From Bacillus salipaludis (GTDB lineage Bacteria > Bacillota > Bacilli > Bacillales_B > DSM-18226): 64,000 bases of DNA. How positions within the stretch are numbered: position 1 is the stretch's first letter; the number at the start of each line of letters is the position of its first letter. Shown here in pieces: positions 55,240 to 64,000 of this stretch. The notes below the pieces were generated by a model that was not told the DNA's origin, did no database searches, and saw only the letters and a list, made by a program, of their open reading frames with translations. The stretch is from assembly GCF_004358205.1 (NCBI RefSeq), contig NZ_SMYO01000005.1:186001-250000 (forward strand), read 5' to 3'. Made by a program: the position numbers and the translations under genes.

Positions 55240-56098
55240 AGTGAGAGATTTACTTCAACAGGTTTATATTCATCCACTGTTATGGATTATTGTCGCACTT
55301 TCGATTGCAACCGCACATTTTCGAGAGGTTTGTCTATTGTTAGGAATTATTTTTATACATGAAATGGGGCATGCGGCTGCAGCTTCATTTTTTTCATGGA
55401 GAATTAAAAAAATAACGCTCCTGCCGTTTGGCGGGGTTGCTGAAATGGATGAACACGGCAATCGTCCGTTAAAGGAAGAGGCAATAGTTGTCCTTGCCGG
55501 CCCTTTACAGCATGTCTGGATGGTCGGTCTTGGCTTTTTGCTCTACTCCAATTCCTTGGTGTCTGCAGATTTATTTTATTTATTTTTCCAATACAATTTA
55601 ATGATACTCATTTTTAATCTTTTTCCGGTGTGGCCGCTTGATGGCGGTAAGTTAGTCTTTTTATTCATGTCACTCAAAAAATCGTTTCCATTCGCGCACC
55701 GGGTCACATTGCAGATTTCCTTTATCAGTCTCACCATTTTCTCGTTGCTGATACTTTTTACCGCTCCGTATCATCTCAATGTCTGGGTGGTCATCGCGTT
55801 TCTGTATTTCTCGCTTTACCACGAGTGGAAGCAGCGTCGCTTTATTTTCATGCGTTTTCTGCTTGAACGCTATTACGGCAAGAAAAGTGATTTACACTTA
55901 TTAAAACCGATTCAAGCGAACGAACATGATTTGTTAATTCATGTCCTCGAAAAATTTCAACGCGGCTGCAAGCATCCGATTATTGTTGAGGGGAACGGCA
56001 TGGAAAAAGGAATGTTAGATGAAAATGAGCTGTTGCACGCTTATTTCACAGAAAAACGCTTAACCGACAAAGTTAGTGATTTGCTGTTTATGTTTTGA
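55232..56098 (+). CDS. spoIVFB: SpoIVFB, pro-sigma-K intramembrane metalloprotease
   Basis: SpoIVFB is a site-2-type zinc protease that cuts pro-sigma-K in the mother cell. The 288-residue protein has the metal motif IFIHEMGHAAAA near 43-48 in a membrane helix, and the third ligand in NLFPVWPLDGGKL near 130-142. Six hydrophobic segments precede a C-terminal CBS-like domain (LLKPIQANEHDLLIHVLEKFQRG, then PIIVEGNG) that senses ATP. The TTG start overlaps the spoIVFA stop by eight bases, so the two are coupled. Confidence 0.94.
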   Translation: MSRVRDLLQQVYIHPLLWIIVALSIATAHFREVCLLLGIIFIHEMGHAAAASFFSWRIKKITLLPFGGVAEMDEHGNRPLKEEAIVVLAGPLQHVWMVGLGFLLYSNSLVSADLFYLFFQYNLMILIFNLFPVWPLDGGKLVFLFMSLKKSFPFAHRVTLQISFISLTIFSLLILFTAPYHLNVWVVIAFLYFSLYHEWKQRRFIFMRFLLERYYGKKSDLHLLKPIQANEHDLLIHVLEKFQRGCKHPIIVEGNGMEKGMLDENELLHAYFTEKRLTDKVSDLLFMF

Positions 56099-56155
56099 GA
56101 ATCGGGTTTGGGGCAATCTGCTAGTAAAAGGTGGTTTAGCGCCAGTGAGATTGGC

Positions 56156-56302
56156 TATCCGACAATAGGCGTAGTCTACCCGACAATAGGAACAGCTTAT
56201 CCGACAATAGGAACAGCTTATCCGACAATAGGAACAGCTTATCCGACAATAGGAACACAGTCTATCCGACAATTGAAGCACGCTATCCGACAGTTGGCTC
56301 TC
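56156..56302 (+). repeat. Tandem array of a 21-bp unit
   Basis: The unit TATCCGACAATAGGAACAGCT recurs at 56156, 56177, 56198, 56219 and 56240, then with decay (a 23-base unit, then units with ATTGAAG and GTTGG) to about 56302, giving seven copies. The central copies are identical. 21 bp is two helical turns and also seven codons, so both strands stay open and spell a repeated heptapeptide. It lies between spoIVFB and rng. Confidence 0.92.
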
Positions 56303-56354
56303 CTCTCCAAAAAGGGTATAATAAATGCATCAAAAATAAAGTGGGGCCGCCCGA

Positions 56355-57809
56355 TTGGATCAATTAATCATCAATTATCAGTCAAGAGAAAAAAGATTTG
56401 CATTCATGCGAAATCATAAGGTGGAAAAAATGGTTTTTGACCGGCCAGAGCAGCGTTCTTTGGTCGGTAATATTTATTATGGGACCGTTTCAAAGGTACT
56501 CCCCGGAATGAATGCCGTATTTGTCGACATTGGCGAAGAAAAACACGCCTATTTGCACCGGGACCTGCTGCCTTCCTATGTTTTATCATTAGATAAAATA
56601 AATGAAAAAAAGGGCATCTCAACATTTGTTCATCAAGGTGAAAAGCTGCTCGTACAGGTGAACAAAGATGCGACAGGAACAAAAGGGATGCGGGTAACAG
56701 GGATTATTGAAATCCAGGGAAATCAGCTCATCTACATGCCGCAAGGCCGCTATGTGGCGGTATCGAAAAAAATTGCCGATGATAACGAGAAAGCCAGCCT
56801 CCGCCGGATTGGCCATCAGCTCAAAACAGCCGACGAGGGAATTATTTTTCGCACCTCAAGTTTATTTGCAACAGAAGAAGAAATACATCAAGAACTTGAA
56901 CAACTAAGAGTTCAACATCATGAATTAATGAAGCAGGCTGAAACCTTTAAAAAGCCCGGGTTGATTTTTCAAAAAGATACATTCGTTGAAATGCTAATCG
57001 AAGTGATGGCAAATATGGATAACGGCGAAGTCCTCGTAGATGATCTTTCATTAAAAAGAATATTAGAGGAACACAATCAAAACGCCACGGTAAGCTATTA
57101 CGGCGGGAAGGAAAATATTTTCGCGGTGAACCGGGTTGAGCATGAAATCGACAAAGCGCTCAAACGGGTCGTTTGGCTCGAAAATGGTTCCTATCTTATT
57201 TTCGATGAAACGGAAGCATTAACGATTATTGATGTGAATACTGGCAAGTTCTCTGGAAAAAGCGACTATCAGGAAACTGTATTAAAAACAAACCTCTTGG
57301 CAGCAAAGGAAATTTGCCGGCAGCTGCGCCTTCGTGATATTGGCGGCATAGTCCTGATTGATTTTATTGATATGCATCGCGAGCAGGACAAGCAGTCAGT
57401 ATTGGCAGTTTTTGAACAGAATAAAGATGAGAATCGTATTAAGTTGATTGGCTATACACCACTGGGCATTTTGCAGCTGACACGAAAGAAAACAAAGGTT
57501 TCCTTGTCAGAAGCGTTAACGGTTAAATGTTCCGTTTGTGAGGGAACGGGCAGAATTTTAAGTCAAGAAACGGTGGCTTTCCGGCTTGAAAGGGAATTAG
57601 TCGAGCACCGGAATGGAGATTTTGAAGCGGTGCTGGTGGAAACAACGAAAGAGGTAAAAGAAGCAATGGCACATCACCTTGAATTCTTAGAGGAATCTCT
57701 TAAATTTAAAGTTTATTTTTCCGTGAAGCCAAATCCAAGCCATTATTATCTATTAAAACAATTTGGTGAAGAAAGTGAGATGGCCCAAAAAGCTGGCGAT
57801 TTCTATTGA
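56355..57809 (+). CDS. rng: Ribonuclease G/E family protein
   Basis: This single-strand-specific endoribonuclease family matures rRNA and decays mRNA in many bacteria; its role in Bacillaceae is not well defined. The 484-residue protein has an S1-type domain (NIYYGTVSKVLPGMNAVFVDIGEEKHAYLHRDLL) near 36-70. The catalytic DNase I-like domain has IFDETEALTIIDVNTGKFSG and DIGGIVLIDFIDM, each with a metal-binding Asp. The zinc-link motif CSVCEGTGR lies near 393. The TTG start at 56355 follows GTGGGG. The gene lies next to rplU. B. subtilis has no clear homologue of this full family here, so note the difference. Confidence 0.88.
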   Translation: MDQLIINYQSREKRFAFMRNHKVEKMVFDRPEQRSLVGNIYYGTVSKVLPGMNAVFVDIGEEKHAYLHRDLLPSYVLSLDKINEKKGISTFVHQGEKLLVQVNKDATGTKGMRVTGIIEIQGNQLIYMPQGRYVAVSKKIADDNEKASLRRIGHQLKTADEGIIFRTSSLFATEEEIHQELEQLRVQHHELMKQAETFKKPGLIFQKDTFVEMLIEVMANMDNGEVLVDDLSLKRILEEHNQNATVSYYGGKENIFAVNRVEHEIDKALKRVVWLENGSYLIFDETEALTIIDVNTGKFSGKSDYQETVLKTNLLAAKEICRQLRLRDIGGIVLIDFIDMHREQDKQSVLAVFEQNKDENRIKLIGYTPLGILQLTRKKTKVSLSEALTVKCSVCEGTGRILSQETVAFRLERELVEHRNGDFEAVLVETTKEVKEAMAHHLEFLEESLKFKVYFSVKPNPSHYYLLKQFGEESEMAQKAGDFY

Positions 57810-57835
57810 CACTTTCGTTTAAAATATGTTAGTAT
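57806..57835 (+). promoter_or_regulatory. Promoter for rplU-prp-rpmA
   Basis: TTGACA (57806-57811), 18 bp, then TAGTAT (57830-57835) with an extended TG. The -35 box overlaps the rng stop codon. Confidence 0.8.
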
Positions 57836-57845
57836 CTTAATGTTA

Positions 57846-57938
57846 TGTTTGTAGCACCCGTGCTACAACCGCACAGAACAGGTAGTAAGTTTTATGCTTA
57901 AAGCATAGACGCCTGTGTATGGCGAGTCTGAGTTTATA
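57846..57938 (+). ncRNA. L21 leader RNA
   Basis: The rplU leader holds a hairpin GTAGCACCCGTGCTAC and a second structured part with AGGTAGTAAGTTTTATGC and GACGCCTGTGTATGGCGAGTC. This arrangement fits the L21 leader, an autoregulatory element found before rplU in Bacillus. It would respond to free ribosomal protein. Confidence 0.75.
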
Positions 57939-57952
57939 AGGAGGTGCAGTTC

Positions 57953-58261
57953 ATGTACGCAATTATCGAAACTGGCGGTAAGCAATTGAAAGTTGAAGAA
58001 GGCCAAGCAATCTACATTGAAAAATTAGATGCAGAAGCTGGTGAAACAGTTACTTTTGACAAGGTCCTTTTCGTTGGCGGTGAAGATGTAAAAGTAGGAA
58101 GCCCTGTTGTTGCAGGTGCTACAGTTACAGCTAAAGTTGAAAAACAAGGCCGTGCGAAGAAAATCATTGTTTTCAAGTACAAAGCGAAGAAAAACAACCG
58201 TAAGAAGCAAGGTCATCGTCAACCTTACACTAAAGTAGTCATCGAAAAAATCAACGCGTAA
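57953..58261 (+). CDS. rplU: 50S ribosomal protein L21
   Basis: L21 binds 23S rRNA in the large subunit. The 102-residue protein reads [18 protein letters not shown], with the C-terminal signature [23 protein letters not shown] 57953 has TAAGGAGG 8 bases upstream; a GTG inside that site is rejected. It starts the rplU-prp-rpmA operon. Confidence 0.97.
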   Translation: MYAIIETGGKQLKVEEGQAIYIEKLDAEAGETVTFDKVLFVGGEDVKVGSPVVAGATVTAKVEKQGRAKKIIVFKYKAKKNNRKKQGHRQPYTKVVIEKINA

Positions 58262-58276
58262 GGTGTTGAAATATAG

Positions 58277-58618
58277 ATGATTGGAATTACGATTGATCGT
58301 AATCATTCCGGTGAAATTCAATCCTTCGAAATAAGCGGACATGCTTTTTTTGCCGACCGAGGCAAGGATATCGTCTGTGCAGGCGCATCTGCCGTTTCAG
58401 TTGGAGCTATCAATGCTGTTCATGCCATTACTGGTGTGACACCAATGATTGAACAGGGAGATGGTTTTCTCCGCTGTGTCATTCCTGATCATTTATCAGC
58501 TGACATACATGAGAAAATCCAGATTCTTCTCGAAGGTATGGTCGTTTCATTACGAACGATTGAAGAAGAGTACGGAACGCACATAAAAATTACCTTCAAA
58601 AAGCAGGAGGTGGAATAA
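58277..58618 (+). CDS. prp: Ribosomal-processing cysteine protease Prp
   Basis: Prp removes the N-terminal extension of L27 in Firmicutes. The 113-residue protein has the catalytic His22 in SGHAFFADRGKD and Cys34 in DIVCAGASAVSVGAINAV, the paired spacing typical of the family. It lies between rplU and rpmA, ending directly before rpmA, whose product carries the matching cleavage site. Named ysxB in older B. subtilis annotation. Confidence 0.94.
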   Translation: MIGITIDRNHSGEIQSFEISGHAFFADRGKDIVCAGASAVSVGAINAVHAITGVTPMIEQGDGFLRCVIPDHLSADIHEKIQILLEGMVVSLRTIEEEYGTHIKITFKKQEVE

Positions 58619-58912
<294 letters not shown>

Positions 58913-58921
58913 GCTTTTAAT

Positions 58922-58956
58922 AAAACTCTAACCGGTTGGTTAGAGTTTTATTTTTG
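58922..58956 (+). terminator. rplU-prp-rpmA terminator
   Basis: A perfect 12-bp stem AAAACTCTAACC / GGTTAGAGTTTT with a GGTT loop, then ATTTTTG. Confidence 0.92.
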
Positions 58957-59071
58957 CAGATGTGAGAAAAAATTGCCAATTGGAATGATGGGAAATCATC
59001 CGAAACTCCATAAGTACTTCTTCATAAAAGCCGCTTTTTTTCCTCATTTGGACATAATTCGCAAAAAAACG

Positions 59072-59100
59072 CTTACTCATGGTTGCTTTTTTGATATACT
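59072..59100 (+). promoter_or_regulatory. Promoter for spo0B-obg
   Basis: An extended -10 TG-A-TATACT (59092-59100) with CTTACT 17 bp upstream of the hexamer. Confidence 0.5.
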
Positions 59101-59143
59101 ATCAGAAAACGGTTATCGGACAATTAATGTGGGAGTGCAGGGA

Positions 59144-59689
59144 ATGAAGGATCTAGATATTGTTGAAGTGCTTCGGCATTCGCGGCACGATTGGTTAAAT
59201 CGGCTGCAATTGATAAAAGGAAATTTAGATTTAAATAAAATTGATCGGGCTAAAGAAATCATCGATGAGATTGTCATTGACACGCAGCAGGAATCAAAGC
59301 TCTCCAATTTACAGATGCCGATGTTTGCTTCATTGCTTTTAAAATCCAATTGGGATCAACCACATTTTCAGCTTGAATTTGAGGTTCTATCCGATGGGGA
59401 TTTTATAAAAATAGATGATGCATTATTAACAAATTGGACAAAGTCCTTATTTTTACATTTAAATCAAGCAATTGAAGTATTTGGTGAAAACCATTTATCG
59501 ATTACCATTGACCCGCAAATTGATGGTGCTCGTTTCTTTTTCGATTTTAGCGGGATAATAATAAAAAGTGAACTGATTGAACAATTCCTTTCTGAATCTC
59601 AAGGACCTGAACTGGTTCATGAAGTAAAGGAATTTTCTGAAAACGAACTCGCATTAGAAGTTTTTATGCCTTTTTTAAAAAGAGGATAG
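59144..59689 (+). CDS. spo0B: Sporulation phosphotransferase Spo0B
   Basis: Spo0B moves phosphate from Spo0F to Spo0A in the sporulation phosphorelay. The 181-residue protein has the phosphorylated histidine in [20 protein letters not shown] near residues 11-30, a helical hairpin for dimerisation, and a degenerate kinase-like C-terminal domain without ATP motifs. ATG 59144 follows GGGAG 8 bases upstream; earlier in-frame starts give a long tail unlike homologues. It precedes obg as in B. subtilis, where the two form an operon. Confidence 0.92.
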   Translation: MKDLDIVEVLRHSRHDWLNRLQLIKGNLDLNKIDRAKEIIDEIVIDTQQESKLSNLQMPMFASLLLKSNWDQPHFQLEFEVLSDGDFIKIDDALLTNWTKSLFLHLNQAIEVFGENHLSITIDPQIDGARFFFDFSGIIIKSELIEQFLSESQGPELVHEVKEFSENELALEVFMPFLKRG

Positions 59690-59750
59690 GGCTTCGCGAT
59701 TCTCGTTGGTAGATCAGTTTGTTAAATGCAGACGGGAGGTCTACAACAAA

Positions 59751-61040
59751 ATGTTTGTCGATCAAGTGAAAGTATATGTTAAGGGTGGAGATGGCGGCAA
59801 TGGTATGGTCGCATTCCGCCGTGAAAAATATGTTCCAAATGGTGGTCCTGCAGGCGGGGACGGCGGAAAGGGTGCAAACGTCGTATTTGTCGTTGAAGAA
59901 GGTTTGCGCACACTAATGGATTTCCGCTATCAGCGTCATTTTAAGGCACCGCGCGGGGAGCATGGCATGTCAAAAAGCATGCATGGAAGAAATGCAAAAG
60001 ATATGGTTATTAAGGTACCACCGGGAACGGTTGTAACTGATGCAGAAACAAAGGAAGTCATTGCTGACCTTGTTGAACATGGCCAACGTGCTGTTATTGC
60101 TAAAGGCGGCCGTGGCGGCAGGGGAAATAACCGCTTTGCCACACCGGCCAATCCGGCTCCGGAAATTGCTGAAAATGGTGAGCCGGGTCAGGAGCGCGAT
60201 GTAATCCTTGAATTAAAATTGCTCGCTGATGTTGGGCTTGTAGGATTCCCAAGTGTCGGGAAATCCACTTTATTATCGGTTGTTTCAGCGGCTAGGCCGA
60301 AAATTGCCGAATATCATTTTACGACGATTGTTCCTAACCTTGGCATGGTGGAAACGGAAGATAACCGAAGTTTCGTCATGGCTGATTTACCTGGATTGAT
60401 TGAGGGGGCCCATGAAGGTGTAGGCCTTGGCCATCAATTTTTACGGCATATCGAAAGGACCCGTGTCATTGTCCATGTCATTGATATGGCAGCGACAGAG
60501 GGCAGAGATCCGTACGAGGATTATTTGACCATTAATAAGGAATTAAAAGAATATAATCTAAGGCTGACCGAGCGTCCGCAAATTATTGTTGCGAATAAGA
60601 TCGACATGCCGGATGCGGAAGAAAATCTGCAAAAATTTAAAGAGCGCTTGGAAGACGATTATCCAATTTTTCCGATTTCCGCTTTAACAAGAAAAGGGCT
60701 GCGCGATTTATTATTTGCGATTGCTGATAAATTGGAGGAGACACCGGAGTTCCCTCTTGAGCATGAAGAGGAACAAACAGGTGTACATCGTGTTCTATAT
60801 AAACATGAGAAGGACCCTGACCACTTTAAAATTACGAGAGAGCCAGATGGTTCATTTGTAGTTTCTGGCGAAAAGGTGGAAAGGCTGTTTAAGATGACAG
60901 ACTTTTCTCGTGAAGAATCTGTCCGCCGTTTCTCGCGGCAGCTTCGTGGTCTTGGGGTGGATGATGCCTTAAGGCAAAGAGGAGCAAAAGATGGGGATAT
61001 CGTAAAATTGCTGGAGTTTGAATTTGAATTTATAGAGTAG
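59751..61040 (+). CDS. obg: GTPase Obg
   Basis: Obg is an essential GTPase of 50S assembly that also links to the general stress response and sporulation in B. subtilis. The 429 residues have the glycine-rich Obg fold ([32 protein letters not shown]) in the first 155, the G domain with [11 protein letters not shown] near 165, DLPGLIEG and NKIDMPD, and the C-terminal OCT domain. ATG 59751 follows GACGGGAGGT. Confidence 0.96.
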   Translation: MFVDQVKVYVKGGDGGNGMVAFRREKYVPNGGPAGGDGGKGANVVFVVEEGLRTLMDFRYQRHFKAPRGEHGMSKSMHGRNAKDMVIKVPPGTVVTDAETKEVIADLVEHGQRAVIAKGGRGGRGNNRFATPANPAPEIAENGEPGQERDVILELKLLADVGLVGFPSVGKSTLLSVVSAARPKIAEYHFTTIVPNLGMVETEDNRSFVMADLPGLIEGAHEGVGLGHQFLRHIERTRVIVHVIDMAATEGRDPYEDYLTINKELKEYNLRLTERPQIIVANKIDMPDAEENLQKFKERLEDDYPIFPISALTRKGLRDLLFAIADKLEETPEFPLEHEEEQTGVHRVLYKHEKDPDHFKITREPDGSFVVSGEKVERLFKMTDFSREESVRRFSRQLRGLGVDDALRQRGAKDGDIVKLLEFEFEFIE

Positions 61041-61067
61041 CCTTCCTTGGTGGTTGGAGGTATAGAG

Positions 61068-61523
61068 ATGAAAAGGAATAGAGTAGAGAAAAAATTCTAT
61101 TTAGTACGTGAGGATGTTCTTCCGGAGGCAATGAAAAAAACGATTGATGCGAAGGAATTGCTTGAACGGGGTAAGGTGGAATCCGTCCAGGAAGCTGTCC
61201 AGCAAACCGATTTAAGCCGAAGCGCGTTTTATAAATATAGGGATACTGTTTTTCCTTTTTCGTCGATTAAAAAAGAAAAATTGGTCTCGCTCTTTTTTCA
61301 TTTAGAAGATCGTTCCGGTACCCTTTCAAAATTGCTAAGTGTTGTTGCTTCGTCAGGCTGTAACTTGTTAACGATTCACCAAACCATCCCTCTCCAGGGC
61401 CGCGCGAATGTGACGCTTTCCATGAATACGGGGAACATGACCATGGAAATTGATGAGTTATTAACAGAATTAAAAAAGCTCGAATTTGTAGAGAATGTGG
61501 AAGTGCTGGGAACAGGTGCATAA
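61068..61523 (+). CDS. pheB: ACT-domain protein PheB
   Basis: The 151-residue product has an N-terminal helical part ([26 protein letters not shown], then [20 protein letters not shown]) that looks like a small DNA-binding or helical domain, and a C-terminal ACT domain ([33 protein letters not shown]) of the amino-acid-binding type. It precedes pheA as pheB does in B. subtilis; a chorismate-mutase role once assigned to it is not supported by motifs here. ATG 61068 follows TTGGAGG. Confidence 0.9.
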   Translation: MKRNRVEKKFYLVREDVLPEAMKKTIDAKELLERGKVESVQEAVQQTDLSRSAFYKYRDTVFPFSSIKKEKLVSLFFHLEDRSGTLSKLLSVVASSGCNLLTIHQTIPLQGRANVTLSMNTGNMTMEIDELLTELKKLEFVENVEVLGTGA

Positions 61524-61601
61524 GGAGGAGTTGTTTGTTCCTTATGAAAGCTGCTCCTAGCTTTCTTTTATTAGACATGACAACGAGGGAGTGGAGAAAA
61601 A

Positions 61602-62459
61602 GTGAAGGTAGGTTTCTTAGGACCAAAGGCAACGTTCACCGAAATTGCGGTGATGAGTGTTTTTTCAGAAGATGAGCTTGAACCGTTCCGGACGATTCCG
61701 GAATGCATGGATGCGGTTGCCGATGACAGAGTAGAGTTAGCGGTTGTTCCAATTGAAAATGCTCTTGAGGGTTCTGTAAATATTACTTTGGATTATTTAA
61801 CCAGGGTAGTGGATATCCCGATTGTCGGGGAAATTACCATTCCGATTAAACAGCATTTTATGGTACATCCTTCGAATCAGGAGCATTGGCAGGATATAAA
61901 GCATATTTACAGCCATTCCCATGCCATTGCCCAGTGTCATAAGTTTTTACATACGCAGTTTAAGGGTGTTCCATTTGAAAGTGTAACATCGACGGCTGCG
62001 GCGGCAAAAATGGTAATGGACCATCCGGAATGGCAGGCAGCAGCGATTGCCAATGAGTTAGCTGCAAAAGAATATGGACTGCAGATTGTTCAAAGAAACA
62101 TTCATGATTTTAACTTTAATCAAACGAGCTTTTTTATTCTTTCGAATAAAGATATGGATTTACCGTTAATGGAAGCAGCGAATGCTACCTACAAAACGAC
62201 GATTATGGTGACTCTTCCTGCAGACCATGCCGGAGCGCTCCATCAGGTGCTATCTGCTTTTGCCTGGAGGAAATTAAACCTTTCGAAAATTGAATCGAGA
62301 CCGATGAAGACCGGAATCGGCAATTACTTTTTCATTATTGATATCGAAATGAAGCTTGATGAGGTGTTGATTCCTGGAGCAATGGCGGAGTTAGAGGCAC
62401 TTGGCTGCGGTGTAAAGATTTTAGGAAGCTATCCTTCGTTGATGGTGGAGTTGGATTAG
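61602..62459 (+). CDS. pheA: Prephenate dehydratase
   Basis: PheA converts prephenate to phenylpyruvate for phenylalanine synthesis. The 285-residue protein begins VGFLGPKATFTEIAVMSVF and has VPIENALEGSVNITLDYL, HSHAIAQCHKFL and ESVTSTAAAAKMV. The catalytic region NFNQTSFFILS lies near 170-182. A C-terminal ACT domain (VTLPADHAGALHQVLSAFAWRKLNLSKIESRP) gives phenylalanine feedback. The start is GTG 61602 after GAGGGAGTGGAG. An unexplained AAGGAGGAG lies 75 bases earlier at 61522-61530 with no good start behind it. Confidence 0.95.
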   Translation: MKVGFLGPKATFTEIAVMSVFSEDELEPFRTIPECMDAVADDRVELAVVPIENALEGSVNITLDYLTRVVDIPIVGEITIPIKQHFMVHPSNQEHWQDIKHIYSHSHAIAQCHKFLHTQFKGVPFESVTSTAAAAKMVMDHPEWQAAAIANELAAKEYGLQIVQRNIHDFNFNQTSFFILSNKDMDLPLMEAANATYKTTIMVTLPADHAGALHQVLSAFAWRKLNLSKIESRPMKTGIGNYFFIIDIEMKLDEVLIPGAMAELEALGCGVKILGSYPSLMVELD

Positions 62460-62488
62460 GTAGCTTGTGAATTTTCAGAGTTTTAAAA

Positions 62489-62525
62489 AAAGGATCCGGG
62501 AACATGTTTCCGGGTCCTTTTAAGA
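62489..62525. terminator. Bidirectional terminator between pheA and nadR
   Basis: AAAGGATCCGGGAA pairs with TTTCCGGGTCCTTT (two G-U) around CATG. T or A runs flank it on both sides, so it can end both convergent genes. Confidence 0.85.
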
Positions 62526-63056
62526 TTCCATTAAAAAGCCTTCACGTTTTAAGGCTGCTTCTGCTTCGTCAAGTGTCTTTTCACTTGGAGCTGAAATGGT
62601 ATGAAGATGGATGCCGTCGGTTAATTCCGACAATAATGCTGCTTTGGTCGATTTCAGGTTTTCGATAAATTGTTTGACTTCCTTGCGGTTTGAAACCATT
62701 ACGGATGCCGTTAAATCCCCGTATATCGCATGTTCGATTTTAACATCCTTGACCAATACACCAAGGTCCACCAACAGGTTGAGCTCCTTTTCAGTATCTT
62801 CCGGTTTATGAAAAGAGGGAATTGTTCTTTCAAATGCAGTGTTTCCGGCATTTTGATGTAAATATAGGTAGCCTTGGCTTGTGGCGATAATTGGTTCATT
62901 TTTTGCCTTGAGAAGGGTAATATCTCCAACGATGACCTGCCTGCTGACGTTTGTCCGGTTAGCTAAATCACTGCCAGTCAGTGGCTCAGTACTTTCTTTA
63001 AGCAGTTGAAGGATCAGGGTTCGCCGTTCCTCCCCTAAGATTTTCTTTTGCTCCAT
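62520..63056 (-). CDS. nadR: NAD biosynthesis repressor NadR (NiaR/YrxA)
   Basis: This transcription repressor uses nicotinic acid as corepressor on NAD-synthesis genes. The 178-residue protein has an N-terminal HTH_11 domain (RRTLILQLLKESTEPLTGSDLANRTNVSRQVIVGDI) and the C-terminal 3H domain with three conserved histidines, seen in IEHAIYGDL, DGIHLHTISAP and nearby. The ATG at 63056 follows TAGGAGGTC. It lies downstream of nifS on the same strand, as in the nifS-nadR operon of B. subtilis. Confidence 0.92.
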   Translation of the reverse strand: MEQKKILGEERRTLILQLLKESTEPLTGSDLANRTNVSRQVIVGDITLLKAKNEPIIATSQGYLYLHQNAGNTAFERTIPSFHKPEDTEKELNLLVDLGVLVKDVKIEHAIYGDLTASVMVSNRKEVKQFIENLKSTKAALLSELTDGIHLHTISAPSEKTLDEAEAALKREGFLMES

Positions 63057-63080
63057 ACAAGACCTCCTAGAAATTTCAAA

Positions 63081-63130
63081 GGGTTTACTATTTTGGGTTG
63101 TTAGTCCTTAAACCCTGAAATAGTAAGCCC
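63081..63130 (-). promoter_or_regulatory. Large hairpin between nifS and nadR
   Basis: GGGTTTACTATTT (63081-63093) pairs with AAATAGTAAGCCC (63118-63130) with one G-U pair. An inner GGGTT/AACCC pairing lies at 63095 and 63111. There is no T-run on the minus strand after it, so it is not an obvious terminator; a processing, stabilising or attenuating RNA structure is possible. Confidence 0.55.
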
Positions 63131-63176
63131 ATCAACCTAATATTTATCGTTTTTAGCATAACATAATTTACTCTTT

Positions 63177-64000
63177 TTAAATAACTACAGTGCCTTTATA
63201 TTCCTTAACAATCCCAACGAGCGCTTCCCCAAGCTTCAAAACATCCTCTATGCTTGTTGACCGTCCAAATGATATCCGAATAAATTCCTTCGCTTGCCCG
63301 TCGCTAACTTCCAAAGCCTTCATCACCTTCGATGGGGACTGCATCCCCACTTGGCAGGCACTTCCGGTAGAAATCGCAAATCCGAGACGATTACATTCTA
63401 ACATCACCCATTGCCCCTCAATCCCTGCAATTCGAAGACCAATAATTGAAGGCAGCTGAGCACCCTCCGCCTCAAAAAACTGAACCCATTGCTGAATCGG
63501 ATTAAGTGCTTCTAGTAATGCCGTCCGGAGCCCCACATAATGATGATAAGTTTCCGAAATAGAAGGAAATATTAATTGAGCAGCTGCCGTCATGGATGCA
63601 ACTCCAGGTACGTTAACCGTCCCAGGTCTTAACCCTTTCTCATGTGAGCCCCCTGGGAAAAAGGGTTGCCAAGAAATGCTGGGATCAATATAAACGCCCC
63701 CAACTCCTTTTGGACCATAAATTTTATGCCCGGAAAAAGAAAAGCTGCTGACTTGCGGTGCCAACGTACTAATATTGATTTTTCCAAATGACTGAACAAA
63801 ATCACTGTGAAAATGAATATTCTTTTCCTTGCAAATGTGTGCAATTTTTTCAATTGGCTGGATGGTACCAATTTCCGAATTTACATGCTGAATCGTGATT
63901 AACACTGTATCTGGCCTGATTGCATCTACGAGTTTCTGGAGATCAATCAATCCAGATGACTGAAAGGGAAGGAAGGTTATTTCATACCCTAATGCCTTGA
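63177..64000 (-). CDS. nifS: Cysteine desulfurase NifS (5' end outside the window)
   Basis: The frame is open to the window edge on the minus strand, so the start is not seen. The visible 270 or so residues are the C-terminal part of a class V aminotransferase: ALGYEITFLPFQ, IRPDTVLITIQHVNSEIGTIQPI, and the PLP lysine in FSFSGHKIYGPKGVGG. The sulfur-carrying cysteine is in STGSACQVGMQSPSKVM. Next to nadR this is the B. subtilis NifS-type enzyme, which serves the Fe-S cluster of quinolinate synthase NadA; the nad genes would lie beyond the window. Confidence 0.92.
   Translation of the reverse strand, partial: KALGYEITFLPFQSSGLIDLQKLVDAIRPDTVLITIQHVNSEIGTIQPIEKIAHICKEKNIHFHSDFVQSFGKINISTLAPQVSSFSFSGHKIYGPKGVGGVYIDPSISWQPFFPGGSHEKGLRPGTVNVPGVASMTAAAQLIFPSISETYHHYVGLRTALLEALNPIQQWVQFFEAEGAQLPSIIGLRIAGIEGQWVMLECNRLGFAISTGSACQVGMQSPSKVMKALEVSDGQAKEFIRISFGRSTSIEDVLKLGEALVGIVKEYKGTVVI

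Noticed and set aside
56108..56419. A 103-codon frame with five YPTIGTA repeats
   Set aside because: It is a product of the 21-bp tandem DNA repeat, which keeps several frames open on both strands; it has no good ribosome-binding site and runs into rng.
58973..59143. Extended N-terminus of Spo0B
   Set aside because: The extension contains the promoter-like TATACT region and does not resemble Spo0B; ATG 59144 has GGGAG at good spacing.
61522..61601. Leader peptide for attenuation before pheA
   Set aside because: There is an unused AAGGAGGAG, but the possible short frame is not rich in phenylalanine and no terminator/antiterminator pair is visible.

Overview
The window is a stretch of low-GC Gram-positive chromosome from an endospore-forming member of the Bacillaceae. 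Gene content and order closely follow the Bacillus subtilis mutS2-to-nifS segment. Sporulation and germination genes (gerE, gerM, lonB, spoVID, ysxE, spoIIB, spoIVFA/FB, spo0B) lie among them, with Bacillus-type signals: strong Shine-Dalgarno sites, frequent TTG/GTG starts, an L-box, a T-box, and sigma-E and sigma-K promoters. The intergenic repeat families resemble those I associate with Neobacillus/Mesobacillus-like genomes, but the species cannot be fixed from sequence alone.

Layout. 1-0.8 kb: end of mutS2, yshE and a tiny hydrophobic ORF. 0.9-6.3 kb: fatty-acid degradation (lcfA, fadR, fadB, etfB, etfA) with a clear FadR operator in front of fadR. 6.4-10.9 kb: trxA, uvrC, lysine riboswitch plus lysC (with an internal beta-subunit start), yslB. 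11-14.6 kb: succinate dehydrogenase sdhCAB. 14.6-18 kb: a class D sortase, a thioesterase with a FadR-like box, gerE, a MarR regulator, racE. 18-21.7 kb: a 52-bp tandem repeat array, gerM, rph, the ITP/XTP pyrophosphatase and a YfcE-type phosphodiesterase. 21.7-31.2 kb: tRNA-Arg, a TPR protein, and the protein-quality-control block tig, clpX, lonB, lonA, then engB. 31.2-38.2 kb: a membrane protein on the minus strand, then hemAXCDBL (glutamyl-tRNA to uroporphyrinogen III, plus the HemX membrane protein). 38.5-45.7 kb: spoVID, ysxE, a small minus-strand membrane protein, T-box plus valS, folC. 45.7-48.3 kb: comC in a gene-poor stretch that looks like the remnant of a larger pilus/competence locus, then spoIIB. 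48.5-56.1 kb: maf, radC, mreBCD, minCD, spoIVFA/FB. 56.1-64 kb: a 21-bp tandem repeat, RNase G/E, rplU-prp-rpmA, spo0B, obg, pheB, pheA, then nadR and the 3' part of nifS on the minus strand.

Most of the window is conserved housekeeping and sporulation DNA. I do not see a defence island, prophage, insertion sequence with a transposase, or CRISPR array. What departs from the B. subtilis template is: four copies of a GC-rich mobile-looking intergenic repeat that differ by internal indels of about 61 bp; two other repeat families; two tandem arrays with periods near whole helical turns (52 and 21 bp); the apparent relic of a pil locus around comC; a predicted FadR operator in front of the thioesterase gene; a sortase inserted after sdhB; and several very small membrane-protein ORFs.
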